From JACNIZ01 sp964344765 (GTDB lineage Bacteria; Planctomycetota; UBA1135), in contig CAYFOM010000005.1 in NCBI GenBank assembly GCA_964344765.1, positions 65,986-129,985 on the forward strand: a stretch of DNA of 64,000 bases. Direction: 5' to 3'. Position 1 is the first letter of the stretch. Every line of letters begins with the position of its first letter. Below are positions 44,550 to 53,390 of the stretch, piece after piece. A program made the translations under genes and the position numbers. The notes beneath the pieces are model-generated. The model was not told where the DNA came from, searched no databases, and was given only the letters and a program-made list of their open reading frames with translations.

Positions 44550-45584
44550 TTAGAGAATGGTTTCCGCCAACGAGTTGGTCAGAGTTCCGCCGGTGGCGGT
44601 CAATTCCACAGCCTGCAGCCATACCGGACGACCCGCAGCACCTGCCGGAATGTTGGCGGTGGTGCTGGCAACGCCGGCTGCATCAGAAGTCAGCGGCGGC
44701 AACTGGTAGATCGGGAACGACAGGTCGGCCATGCCGTACGGAGTGTTGGTCGGGCCTGCGCCTGCCAACGAGTAAGCGATCACGCAGGTTGCACCCGGAG
44801 CGGTGTTGGCCACGGTGAGGTCGGCGGTACCACCAGCAACCAAGTTGGCGACGGCCAGCGACGGACCGAATTCCGGAGTGTCGATGGCGAAGTCATCGAA
44901 GTGGAAACCAGTCAACAGGCCGGAGCCGGACGAGAACTTGATTTCGTTGAACTTGATGTCCGGCATCAGTTGATCGATGTCGGCCACGCCGGTCGGGAAA
45001 TCGGAAGTCGGGTTGGCCCAAACTTGCACGCGGTCATCGCCGGCGAGGAAGTCGATGCGGGTCACGATGTGGTTTTCCAGATCGCAATCGGTGCTCGGGA
45101 TGATGGTTGCACCGGTTACCCACGGCTTTTCGATACCGAGCTCAACGCCGCCCCAAGGGCTGCCGATGAACAGAGCTTCTTCGACGAACTGCCAGTTCAA
45201 GACAATGCCGCCATAGAAGTCATCGCCACCGGAGGCGCGCTGCAAGGTGAAGGAAATCCACAGGGTGGTTCCGTCTTTGCCGAGGGTGCCGCCGTCGGTG
45301 ATCGGACCCAGCGGAGCCATGTCGATCACGCGGTAGGAGCCTTCGTGCTCGATGTTGGTGGTCAGCATGCCGCCAAGTGCGTCCATTCCGGGCACTTCGA
45401 CGATGCCGCCGTCCAAGGCAGCGCCGGACCACCAGGTACCGGCCCAGCCTTTGCCACCATCAAGGCCGCCGATTGGACCGGCGGCATACTCAAACGAGTC
45501 GTAGACGATTTCCTGGTTCTGCGCAGTTGCAGCAGGTGCGGCAACCAGCAGAGCGGGGATGAGGAGAGTCAGGGGATTTTTCAT
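44550..45584 (-). CDS. Exported laminin-G/concanavalin-like protein with shared C-terminal module
   Basis: A protein of about 344 residues from ATG 45584, which follows the amylase stop by 4 bp. The signal peptide is MKNPLTLLIPALLVAAPAATAQ. The main domain at about 25-240 begins YDSFEYAAGPIGGLDGGKGW and resembles LamG-like carbohydrate- or ligand-binding sandwiches (GTTLWISFTLQRAS, GFHFDDFAIDTPEFGPS). The C-terminal module has GAGPTNTPYG and GRPVWLQAVEL. Its ligand is unknown. A longer frame would put 18 residues before the signal peptide and is not favoured. Confidence 0.72.
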   Translation of the reverse strand: MKNPLTLLIPALLVAAPAATAQNQEIVYDSFEYAAGPIGGLDGGKGWAGTWWSGAALDGGIVEVPGMDALGGMLTTNIEHEGSYRVIDMAPLGPITDGGTLGKDGTTLWISFTLQRASGGDDFYGGIVLNWQFVEEALFIGSPWGGVELGIEKPWVTGATIIPSTDCDLENHIVTRIDFLAGDDRVQVWANPTSDFPTGVADIDQLMPDIKFNEIKFSSGSGLLTGFHFDDFAIDTPEFGPSLAVANLVAGGTADLTVANTAPGATCVIAYSLAGAGPTNTPYGMADLSFPIYQLPPLTSDAAGVASTTANIPAGAAGRPVWLQAVELTATGGTLTNSLAETIL

Positions 45585-45588
45585 GTTT

Positions 45589-47769
45589 CTATTGGGAGAA
45601 GATGACCGCGGTGTACGGACCAATGCTGATCGACGCACTTGCGGGCATGCCGTCCCACGGGATTGAGGATGTCGCGGTTACATCGACTGTGGGGTGACCG
45701 CCGAAAAAGGCGTCATAACCCGCGTAGTCGCTGTTGAAGCGCACGCGCCATGTTCCGGCGTGCGGGAAGCCAATCCGGTAGTTACTCCAGGACTGGTTGG
45801 CGAAGTTGGCGACGACGATGACATCGTCGCCAGCGCCACCGTTGCCGTAACGGTGGTAGGCGATCATTTTGTCGCCGTTGTTGACGTGATGAACATTGGT
45901 GTTCTGACCTTTAAGCCCGCTGGTGTTGTTAAACCAGTCGCGGCGCAGGCGAATCAAATCGCGGTAAAGGTCGCGGATGCCGGAGAAGGTGGTGCGCTTG
46001 CCCCAATCCAGCGGATCGGTGTCGGCAAAGAAACCGTCTTCGAGGAATTCTTGGCCTTGGAATAGCATCGGAATTCCAGGCGCAGTCATGACCAGCGCGG
46101 CGCCCAACGTCGAGCGCTTTTTGGAGTACCACGAATCGGCGTTTCCAGGCCAAATGGATTCCGGCACGCGGCTGCGACCATTGGCCACCTCGTCGTGCGA
46201 CTCGGTGTAGATCACGCGTTCAAACGCATCGCCGTTGAAGTTGTTGGCGATGGAATCGCGCACGTCCCACATGTTGCGACTGTTGTCGTCGGCGGCTTCC
46301 AACGCGGCGCGAATCGGGTGCACGAATTGCGCATCCCATTGCGAATCAAAACCGGCACCGCCACTGCTGGAAGTCTTGGTGATCCAGTTGTTGTCCCACA
46401 TGTCCTCGGCGATGGAAATCTTCCAGCCTTGGTTGCCATCGATTTCATCGTTGATCCACTGCATCAGCGACCATGCATCGGGGATGTCCCCCCACGGGCC
46501 GTTGCGCATGTAGGAAGTGGAATCAAAGCGCAAACCGTCGGCGCGATAATGCTCGAGCCAATGCATCGAGTTGTCGCGAATAAACTGACGTACCTCACCG
46601 CGCCCATAATCAGGTCGAGTATCGCCCCATGGAGTGACCGCGCGCTGATCGTTATAGAAGTAAATGCCGCCCCAGCTGCCGCTGCCCCAACCATCGAAAC
46701 GCCACAGATCCATGTCGGTCGGCCCCCAATGGTTATTGACCACGTCGATGATCACCGCCATACCGCGCGCGTGAGCTTCGTCGATGAAGGTCTTCAACGC
46801 ATCGGAGCCACCGTAAATGGACTCCACTGCAAACGGGTGACCGTAGTTGTAGCCCCACGAGAAGTCGCCGGCGAATTCGGCGATCGGCATTAACTCAATC
46901 ACGTTGACGCCGAGATCGGCCAAATCATCCAACTTCGTCAAAGCCGACGTCAAGTTGCCGGGCAAGCCACCGGGCGAGTCATAAAAAGTGCCGACGTGCA
47001 TTTCATAGATCACCATTTCATTCCAAGGTGGAGTATTGAAATTGTGATTCCATTGAAAGTCAGTGTGATCGACGATGATCGAATCGCCGGTCGAATTGGT
47101 CACCTGATTGGCGCGCGGATCGTTTTTCCAAAGCGTGGTTGAACCATTGCGAATCACGTAGCGGTAATTGCTACCGGCACCAAGATTGCGCACATCGGTA
47201 GACCAGTGGCCGTTGCCTTCCGAGATCAACTCGCTTTCCCAAGCTGACCAACCATTAAAATCACCGGCGACGTGAACCTCGTCGGCATTAGGCGCCCATA
47301 CACGGAAGGTGGTGCCGCTTTGACCGCCGTCGTGATAAACGGTGGCGCCTATGCCAGAGCGCGACGAATTCTCGGCTTCGGTGTAATAGGAAATGCCGTA
47401 GCTGGTGGTCAGCGAATGGCGCACGCCGATCCACCAATAGCCGGACTGAATCGGCGGGTTGGTCGACGAGTCGATGACCAGCATTTCGTTGCTGGTTCCC
47501 AAGGTGCGACTGCGAGCCTGGAAATCGCGCGCCGTCGGCTTGCCGCCCCACTTCAAATACAAATCCGCGTCGTTGCCGACTTGCTCGGTGAGCTGGATGG
47601 TCAGTTTGCCGTGCCAATCCGGCACGTTGACCGGGTAATAGTCGTATTGGAACTGACCGGCACCGGCTGCGCCCTTGCTAGGCGGGGAAATCGCTTGTAC
47701 CTGTCCCCACAAGCTTTGTGGGCACAGCATGAGTGCGAAGAAGAGGGGAAGAAGACGGCGGCTGAGCAT
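45589..47769 (-). CDS. Secreted GH13 glycoside hydrolase / branching-enzyme-like protein with PPC and CBM48 domains
   Basis: A protein of about 726 residues from ATG 47769. The signal peptide (MLSRRLLPLFFALMLCPQSLWGQ) is followed by a pre-peptidase C-terminal-like domain (AGQFQYDYYPVNVPDWHGKL). A CBM48-like domain is at about 150-250 (GTTFRVWAPNADEVHVAGDFNGW). The GH13 barrel has the nucleophile Asp in DGLRFDSTSYM, the acid/base Glu in AEDMWDN and the stabilising Asp in TESHDEVAN. It acts on alpha-glucans outside the cytoplasm. The motif set is closest to glucan branching enzymes, though these are normally cytosolic. An upstream start at 47883 would bury the signal, so it was rejected. It lies among surface-protein genes. 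Confidence 0.85.
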   Translation of the reverse strand: MLSRRLLPLFFALMLCPQSLWGQVQAISPPSKGAAGAGQFQYDYYPVNVPDWHGKLTIQLTEQVGNDADLYLKWGGKPTARDFQARSRTLGTSNEMLVIDSSTNPPIQSGYWWIGVRHSLTTSYGISYYTEAENSSRSGIGATVYHDGGQSGTTFRVWAPNADEVHVAGDFNGWSAWESELISEGNGHWSTDVRNLGAGSNYRYVIRNGSTTLWKNDPRANQVTNSTGDSIIVDHTDFQWNHNFNTPPWNEMVIYEMHVGTFYDSPGGLPGNLTSALTKLDDLADLGVNVIELMPIAEFAGDFSWGYNYGHPFAVESIYGGSDALKTFIDEAHARGMAVIIDVVNNHWGPTDMDLWRFDGWGSGSWGGIYFYNDQRAVTPWGDTRPDYGRGEVRQFIRDNSMHWLEHYRADGLRFDSTSYMRNGPWGDIPDAWSLMQWINDEIDGNQGWKISIAEDMWDNNWITKTSSSGGAGFDSQWDAQFVHPIRAALEAADDNSRNMWDVRDSIANNFNGDAFERVIYTESHDEVANGRSRVPESIWPGNADSWYSKKRSTLGAALVMTAPGIPMLFQGQEFLEDGFFADTDPLDWGKRTTFSGIRDLYRDLIRLRRDWFNNTSGLKGQNTNVHHVNNGDKMIAYHRYGNGGAGDDVIVVANFANQSWSNYRIGFPHAGTWRVRFNSDYAGYDAFFGGHPTVDVTATSSIPWDGMPASASISIGPYTAVIFSQ

Positions 47770-47898
47770 GGGGAGAAAATACCGGACTGCACCCCCAAAG
47801 GTTTTACCAATGAAAGAAAATCGGCCGGCTTCTGGCCCAAATTCTACCAGATTTCCTAGGAAATCGCTGATATTTAGCGCCATCCCGCGGCGTTCCGC

Positions 47899-49866
47899 CT
47901 ACGGCTCGGTGATGGTCAAAATCTGATCCGCCGACACGTTTTGCAGTGTCTGTACGGTGCCACTCGGCCAGTAGACCTCAATGGTGTCGATCATCACGTT
48001 CGGTCCCATGCCGAAGTGCAAGCGCGAGTGGTTTTGGGTCCAGCGGTGAATGCCGCCTCCCTGCTCGCGGTACTGGGTCACCCCACCGGCGGTAGCGACG
48101 ACGCGCGCACCGAGGCCTTCGACGTTGCTGGTCGTGCCCACCAAGTCAATTTGGATCCAGTGATTGGAATTGCCGGTGTTGTGGAATAGCTGGTGGTGGC
48201 CTGATTCAGCCAGCAGCGGACTGGTGCGACCATTGGTCACATAAAGGTCCAAAAAGCCGTCCAGGTCGTAATCGACCATCGACACGCTATCGCCGACGCC
48301 GGTCAAAATGCCGTTGGCCCCACCTGCGTTGGCGACCAAACTGAAGTTGCCGCTGCCGTCGTTTTCGTACAGGCGATTGCCGAGGTTGACGGCAGTGCCG
48401 GTACGGACCACGTAAAGGTCGAGGTCCATGTCGTTATCAAAGTCGCCGGTAACCACCGACGAACCCGGAATGGTCGACTGGTTCATCAACTCGGCCGTCC
48501 AACCGGCTTGATCCTGATCCATCAGCATGTCAGGAGGCGCCGTACCTTCCAGGAAACCAAAGGTGTTGATTTCAGTGATTTCTTCGACCGAACGGATGTA
48601 AGCCTGCAGGCGCGCACGACTCGGCGCGAACATCGAGACCACCCAAGTATCGGCGTCCCACTCACGACCGATGTAAATGCCCGGCGTGCCCGGTGCGTGG
48701 ATGTGAATACCACCTGAAATGTCGTCCTTATGAGACAACTCGAAAGTGGTGTCCGAAGGGTGGGTCCCACTTTCGCCAAGGAAAACGGCGTTTAGATCGG
48801 AACCGCTATCCAAAACCACCTGAATCGGACCGCGGCAACGGAAGGTGAACCCGATTTCGTTTTGATCCGACAGCAAGTCCATGCGCAAGTTGCTGTTCTT
48901 ATCGACTTCAACCTGACTGAGCTTCCAAAACGGCTCGCGCGCAAAATAGAAGTCGTTGAGCTGATCGCCGTCGAAGTCGCCGGAAGCAACGTCGACCACA
49001 TCGGAGACGTAATCGAAACCAAAGATATCGGTGATGTCGGTGATGTCGGTCCAATTGGAAGGCGACAAGCTGTAAATCTTGGTCGGGAAGGTCAGACCGT
49101 CCATGTGAACGTCGAGCAGTCCATCGGAATCGAAGTCGACCAGGTGGGCAAAGTGCGTCGGCTTGCCGGTAGGCACGAAGCCCATCGTCGGCGGCTCTTC
49201 CAGGAAGGTGCCGTTAGGCTGCTGAGTGAATAGCTTGTCTTCGGATTGCGCGCTGTTGAAGTTGGTCGACAACAGGTCCATGCGGCCATCGTTGTTCCAA
49301 TCCAACCAAAGCGGCGTACGCCCGCGTCCCGGCGGGTAATCCAAACCGAACTGCACCGCCGATTCGTTCAGCGTGCCGTTGTCGTTGACCCAAAGCTGAT
49401 TCGGACCAATGCCGGTACCCGAAACTGCGCCGACCAGTTCGATCAAGTCTTGGTCGCCGTCGCCATCAAAGTCACACCACGCAGCACCGTGCGAATCGAC
49501 CGGCCCCAAAATGTTGACCACCGACAAAGTCACGTCAGAAAAGGTGCCGTCGCCGTTGTTCTTCAGCAGAGTTGGGAACTTGGCGTGGTTGCTCTGCCAC
49601 AGATCCGGGTAGCCGTCGCCGTTGTAATCACCCCAGGCACCGGCGCCGAAGCTAGGACCACTCCAAGTCGGCCCCATGTCAAAGCTGAGGTCCTCGAACT
49701 GATTCAGCATGTTCAAGTGGCCGCCCTTTTGGTTGCCACCGATTGGCGGCAAACCGTTGTTCGGCGTCGAACGAACTTGAACGTTGCCCGGCGTAGAAAT
49801 CTGTGCAGCAATTGCCCCCACCTCGGTGGTCAGGCTTAGGGCAATTAGGGCGGGGATCAGTTGCAT
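47899..49866 (-). CDS. Exported FG-GAP/VCBS repeat protein with ASPIC/UnbV C-terminal domain (CRTAC1-like)
   Basis: A protein of 655 residues. The signal peptide (MQLIPALIALSLTTEVGAIAAQ) is followed by beta-propeller repeats with calcium-type DxDxDG loops (GDYNGDGYPDLW, DFDGDGDQDLI, DFDSDGLLDVH, DFDNDMDLDLY, DYDLDGFLDLYVTNG). It ends with an ASPIC/UnbV domain (NVEGLGARVVATAGG, IDTIEVYWPSGTVQTLQNV). Such proteins are abundant in planctomycetes and are usually extracellular. It lacks the shared C-terminal module. The function is unknown beyond probable adhesion or carbohydrate and calcium binding. Confidence 0.85.
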   Translation of the reverse strand: MQLIPALIALSLTTEVGAIAAQISTPGNVQVRSTPNNGLPPIGGNQKGGHLNMLNQFEDLSFDMGPTWSGPSFGAGAWGDYNGDGYPDLWQSNHAKFPTLLKNNGDGTFSDVTLSVVNILGPVDSHGAAWCDFDGDGDQDLIELVGAVSGTGIGPNQLWVNDNGTLNESAVQFGLDYPPGRGRTPLWLDWNNDGRMDLLSTNFNSAQSEDKLFTQQPNGTFLEEPPTMGFVPTGKPTHFAHLVDFDSDGLLDVHMDGLTFPTKIYSLSPSNWTDITDITDIFGFDYVSDVVDVASGDFDGDQLNDFYFAREPFWKLSQVEVDKNSNLRMDLLSDQNEIGFTFRCRGPIQVVLDSGSDLNAVFLGESGTHPSDTTFELSHKDDISGGIHIHAPGTPGIYIGREWDADTWVVSMFAPSRARLQAYIRSVEEITEINTFGFLEGTAPPDMLMDQDQAGWTAELMNQSTIPGSSVVTGDFDNDMDLDLYVVRTGTAVNLGNRLYENDGSGNFSLVANAGGANGILTGVGDSVSMVDYDLDGFLDLYVTNGRTSPLLAESGHHQLFHNTGNSNHWIQIDLVGTTSNVEGLGARVVATAGGVTQYREQGGGIHRWTQNHSRLHFGMGPNVMIDTIEVYWPSGTVQTLQNVSADQILTITEP

Positions 49867-50200
49867 CTATGGGGCAGGCGGTGGATTCGGCACGAATTCC
49901 CCTCCCGAACTTCCCTATCGGCTCATTCCTGTGGGGATCCAAGGAAAGGTGAGCAATGAATGGGGATGGGGGAAGGAGATGCAGCTAGCAAGTTCGGACA
50001 GGAAGCTAGCCACTGTGTGATGCTTAAGAGGTATTTTCGCCTATAAAAGTTCCCAAAAATCGAACAATTTGACCGATTTGTAATTTCTCCTAAGCCGCTC
50101 ATAACGTGAGGGTTATGCCCTTGAAGCTGATTTCATGGTGGCGACGCGATCGGCGATGGCTAAGATGACCGCCGCAAAACGGCGTTCAGGCTGTTTCAAA
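49867..50200. other. Intergenic region before tRNA-Arg, 334 bp
   Basis: No supported coding sequence. The stretch 50035-50100 is A+T-rich compared with the flanks. A perfect 5-bp stem CGCCG-CAAAA-CGGCG lies at 50170-50184, just upstream of the tRNA. It must carry the promoters for the tRNA (plus) and the FG-GAP gene (minus). No convincing -35/-10 pair was found. Confidence 0.4.
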
Positions 50201-50277
50201 GCGCCCGTAGCTCAATTGGATAGAGCACCGGATTTCTAATCCGGTGGTTGCAGGTTCGAGTCCTGCCGGGCGCGCCA
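50201..50277 (+). tRNA. tRNA-Arg (anticodon TCT)
   Basis: Acceptor arms GCGCCCG (50201-50207) and CGGGCGC (50267-50273) pair fully. The D stem is GCTC/GAGC, the anticodon stem CCGGA/TCCGG, and the loop TTTCTAA gives anticodon TCT (reads AGA). The T arm contains GGTTCGAGTCC. A 3' CCA is encoded at 50275-50277. It lies between two minus-strand surface-protein genes on the opposite strand. Confidence 0.97.
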
Positions 50278-50297
50278 TTCCCCTAGCCAGAAAGGAT

Positions 50298-51950
50298 TTA
50301 TTCGATTGCGCCGGTCCAGGCAACGCTGGTGCGATACGCCTCGGCGTAGAACAAGCGCTCCACCGCTTGCACCCATACCTCCATTCCGGGCGGGGCTTGC
50401 GCTGGGATGGTGATCGGGAATACCCCACTTCCATCATGGAGTGTGATGGCTTGGTGGCGAACCAATGGCTCGGTCAGCTCAACGCTGAAGCCTAGAGGCG
50501 TTGCAGTGGGCCCTGGACCATGCAGGGAGTGCAACAGCGCACCGGTCGATCCGGGTCGCGCGCCCGAAACCGTGATGTCGACTGTTGTGCCGGCAATCAG
50601 GGCGGGCACGGAGAGTTGGAATCGATCGTCCGTAGCCAAGCTTGGGTCAAATTCACCGAACTGGGCAGCGCCGTCGAGGTTGAAATCCTCATTGCCGTCG
50701 CTCATCCCACCGCCATCCGTATCTGCGAGCAAGGGATCGGTGGTGGTACTCGGATCGACGTCCGGGCGAAATATGCTCAGCCGCGTGCCGGACCCAATGT
50801 CGGCGAGGGTAAGGCCAAGTTCCATGCCGTCACCGAGTCCGTCCGAATCGGTGTCGAAGGCCATCGGATCGGTTCCGTATTGCTGGACCTCATCAATATC
50901 CAATAAGCCGTCGTCATCCTGGTCGTCGTCGAAATGATCGAATGGAATGGCACCCATGTCGGCCGGCGTGCCGTCCGGGTCCAGCGGCGAATTGGGATCA
51001 CCGCTATCAATGCACGGAGAGCCGGGCAACAATTGAAAGTCACCATTTCCCGGATCGGCAAACATGGGATCGACGGCAATGATGCCGGTGCCGGACCAGC
51101 CGCTGCCGACGTCGCTATAGGTGATGGTGATATTTTCAGAATGGATATAAACATCCGGCCCGGGACTTCCTTGATTATTCCACAAGATGCAATTGATCAT
51201 CGTTGGCCACGATTGCAGATAGCAGTAAAGTCCGCCGCCACTGTAAGCCGTGTTCTCCGTTAAGGTGCAATTTAAAAAATATGGGAACGCCGAATAGGTG
51301 TACATCGCCCCGCCGTAATTGGCGAGATTACCTGCAAAGGTGCAATTGGCAAGATACGGGTTTAAGAACGAACAGCGCATGCCTCCGCCGATGCGGGCGG
51401 TATTGTGCAAAAATTCGCAGTTCAGCAGCGTTGGCGTTGAGGAATAGCTATAGAGTCCACCACCGTTCTCAACCGCGGTGTTGTATGCAAAAGTGCAGTC
51501 TTGCAGGATGAGATCCGAGTCTTGGAAATACATTCCGCCGCCGTCGTAGATTGCCGAGTTCCACGAGAAGTTGCAGTTCTTAACCGTTGGAGACGAGGCC
51601 AAACAATACATCCCCGCTCCGGCGGTTTGTTGGCCATTGGTAACCATGAACCCTTCGAATACTGAATCGTGACCTTCCCCGCTATGGAACGTCACCACGC
51701 TGCCCAATTGGCTACCGTCAATGATCGTGGTAGCAGGGCCGTTCTCGCTCATGAGGTGAATGGCCTTTGCGTTGAAATTGATATTTTCGAAATAAGTGCC
51801 GTCGCGCACAATCACCGTATCGCCTGCGGATGCGCCATTGATGCCGGCTTGGATCGTGGCAAAGTCGTCGGGCACATACCACGTAGTTTGGGCTGGGAGT
51901 AAGGTGGAGAATCCTGCGGCGATCCCGAGCGTGAAGATTTTCTGCAACAT
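50298..51950 (-). CDS. Exported parallel beta-helix protein with Ca-binding repeats and shared C-terminal module
   Basis: A protein of 550 residues. The signal peptide (MLQKIFTLGIAAGFSTLLPAQ) is followed by a right-handed beta-helix at about 22-310, with rung repeats (GGGMYFQDSDLILQDCTFAYNTAVENGGGLYSY and similar). A thrombospondin-type-3-like stretch lies at about 335-420 (DDDQDDDGLLDIDEVQQYGTDP, DTDSDGLGDGMEL). The C-terminal module has GPGPTATPLG and GMEVWVQAVE. Similar beta-helix proteins are polysaccharide lyases or adhesins; no catalytic residues could be assigned. A good ribosome-binding site (GGTGGAG) precedes the ATG. Confidence 0.8.
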   Translation of the reverse strand: MLQKIFTLGIAAGFSTLLPAQTTWYVPDDFATIQAGINGASAGDTVIVRDGTYFENINFNAKAIHLMSENGPATTIIDGSQLGSVVTFHSGEGHDSVFEGFMVTNGQQTAGAGMYCLASSPTVKNCNFSWNSAIYDGGGMYFQDSDLILQDCTFAYNTAVENGGGLYSYSSTPTLLNCEFLHNTARIGGGMRCSFLNPYLANCTFAGNLANYGGAMYTYSAFPYFLNCTLTENTAYSGGGLYCYLQSWPTMINCILWNNQGSPGPDVYIHSENITITYSDVGSGWSGTGIIAVDPMFADPGNGDFQLLPGSPCIDSGDPNSPLDPDGTPADMGAIPFDHFDDDQDDDGLLDIDEVQQYGTDPMAFDTDSDGLGDGMELGLTLADIGSGTRLSIFRPDVDPSTTTDPLLADTDGGGMSDGNEDFNLDGAAQFGEFDPSLATDDRFQLSVPALIAGTTVDITVSGARPGSTGALLHSLHGPGPTATPLGFSVELTEPLVRHQAITLHDGSGVFPITIPAQAPPGMEVWVQAVERLFYAEAYRTSVAWTGAIE

Positions 51951-52001
51951 GGCAACTCCACCATACCCAAAGCGGGCATCGGATTCACGCCCCCCCTTAG
52001 G

Positions 52002-53390
52002 CTAAAAGTTAAGCTCCAAAGGATTCGACGCCACGCCGACGTCTCCCCACAGCATTCCGGCTTGGAGCCAGACGGTGGTTCCGGCGAAAAAGCCGGGCAC
52101 TGTTCCGTGCATCAACATGGTCCCGGTTGCGTCGGCGTTGCGCACGCCGATGGTGAGCACCGGCGTGGATAGTGACAGCAAACCGTAGATGGAATCGGTC
52201 GGCCCGGGGCCGATTTTGGAATACATCACCTCGACGGGCGCTCCAGGCTGGCAGCGCGAAACACTGATCCAAGCCTTGTAACCGGCGCCGTTTCCTAAAA
52301 CTTGCAGCAAGGGTTCCGAGAAGACTTTGATGTTGTCGATTGCAATGCCGTCGTACTGGCCATAGGGACGGTTGTCGGCTTCAGCAAAGGCTAAGTAAAA
52401 CAAGCCCGACGTGTCGACTTGGTAAGCGGTAATCCGAGTGCGGATGGTTTGCCAAGTTCCGATGTTGGAAAAACCGCCGGTTAGTTCGTCCCAATCGTCG
52501 ACCAGAATCTTCCAATCTTCACCGTCCAAACTGAAGAACACACCGTCGTCGTAGTTGGGTTCTTCGCCGTGATTGAGGGCATCAAATTCCAACCAAAGAT
52601 TGCCGGCACCGGTGCCGTCGAGTTGGAAAATCAGAGCGTTGGAATAGTAATGTTGGCCGGACCAAGCCGGGTCTACCCCCATTTCCAATGCATAGCTGCC
52701 TTGCGAAAACTGGCTGGGTCCAAGCTGGCCGATGTTGCACCAAGCGTGATCAGCGAAGAATCGCGTTTCTTCATCGACACGATTGATCGCCATATGCGGC
52801 GGTACGGTACCGGACCAAGATTCAAAATCCTCCACCATGCCATTGGCGGGAACTGCGGCGCTGGGAAGGTTCGGCCAAAGCGGTACGTCGGCGGCGTTGA
52901 TGTCATCGACGATGACTTCTTCCAATGACCATTCGTTGCCGAAGTCGCCGATGTAGCGGAATGACAACTGCAACGCGGGTTGGCCTAAATAAGCAACCAA
53001 GTCATGGTTGAGTGGTTCGTCTACAAAATCACCGCTATCGGTGATGTTGCGCATAGTGCCGTAGGTTAAGCCGCCGTCGAGCGTGGTTTCAATCAGGTTG
53101 TAGCCGCGATAAGCGGTCCAGTACGACGTATGGCGCAAGTGCAAATAGGCTTGACTGAATCCGCCTAAATCCATCGGCGGCGTCAGCAATCGATTGTCGT
53201 TGGTACCGGTAAAATCGTCGTGGAATGCGGCACCGGCACCTGAATCTTCCCAACCGGCGCTGTTGCCATTGTTGACCTCGGACCAGCCACTTGGCGGAAA
53301 AATGCCGCTGTCAAAGGATTCGCTGAGCGCTGTTTGCTGAGTGGCCGGCGCGAGCAACGGTAAGGCGAGAAGCAGCAATTGCGCCATCAT
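52002..53390 (-). CDS. Exported two-module surface protein with shared C-terminal module (paralogue)
   Basis: A protein of 462 residues. The signal peptide (MMAQLLLLALPLLAPATQQ) is followed by module 1 (SESFDSGIFPPSGWSEVNNG, FHDDFTGTNDNRLLTPPMDL, GDFGNEWSLEEVIVDD), module 2 (VEDFESWSGTVPPHMAINRVDE, AWCNIGQ, YGQYDGIAIDNIKV) and the C-terminal module (GPGPTDSIYG, GTTVWLQA). GGAGG lies upstream of the ATG, and the start overlaps by 4 bp the stop of the next paralogue's gene at 53387. It is about as diverged from the others as they are from each other, so the duplication is not recent. Confidence 0.75.
   Translation of the reverse strand: MMAQLLLLALPLLAPATQQTALSESFDSGIFPPSGWSEVNNGNSAGWEDSGAGAAFHDDFTGTNDNRLLTPPMDLGGFSQAYLHLRHTSYWTAYRGYNLIETTLDGGLTYGTMRNITDSGDFVDEPLNHDLVAYLGQPALQLSFRYIGDFGNEWSLEEVIVDDINAADVPLWPNLPSAAVPANGMVEDFESWSGTVPPHMAINRVDEETRFFADHAWCNIGQLGPSQFSQGSYALEMGVDPAWSGQHYYSNALIFQLDGTGAGNLWLEFDALNHGEEPNYDDGVFFSLDGEDWKILVDDWDELTGGFSNIGTWQTIRTRITAYQVDTSGLFYLAFAEADNRPYGQYDGIAIDNIKVFSEPLLQVLGNGAGYKAWISVSRCQPGAPVEVMYSKIGPGPTDSIYGLLSLSTPVLTIGVRNADATGTMLMHGTVPGFFAGTTVWLQAGMLWGDVGVASNPLELNF

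Noticed and set aside
47770..47883. Upstream start of the GH13 protein giving 38 extra residues
   Set aside because: It would place a non-hydrophobic stretch before the signal peptide; the ATG at 47769 gives a standard exported protein.
50201..50277. tRNA-Arg as an integration site for a mobile element
   Set aside because: No integrase, direct repeat of the tRNA end or other mobile-element gene was found near it; the flanking genes are co-directional surface genes.
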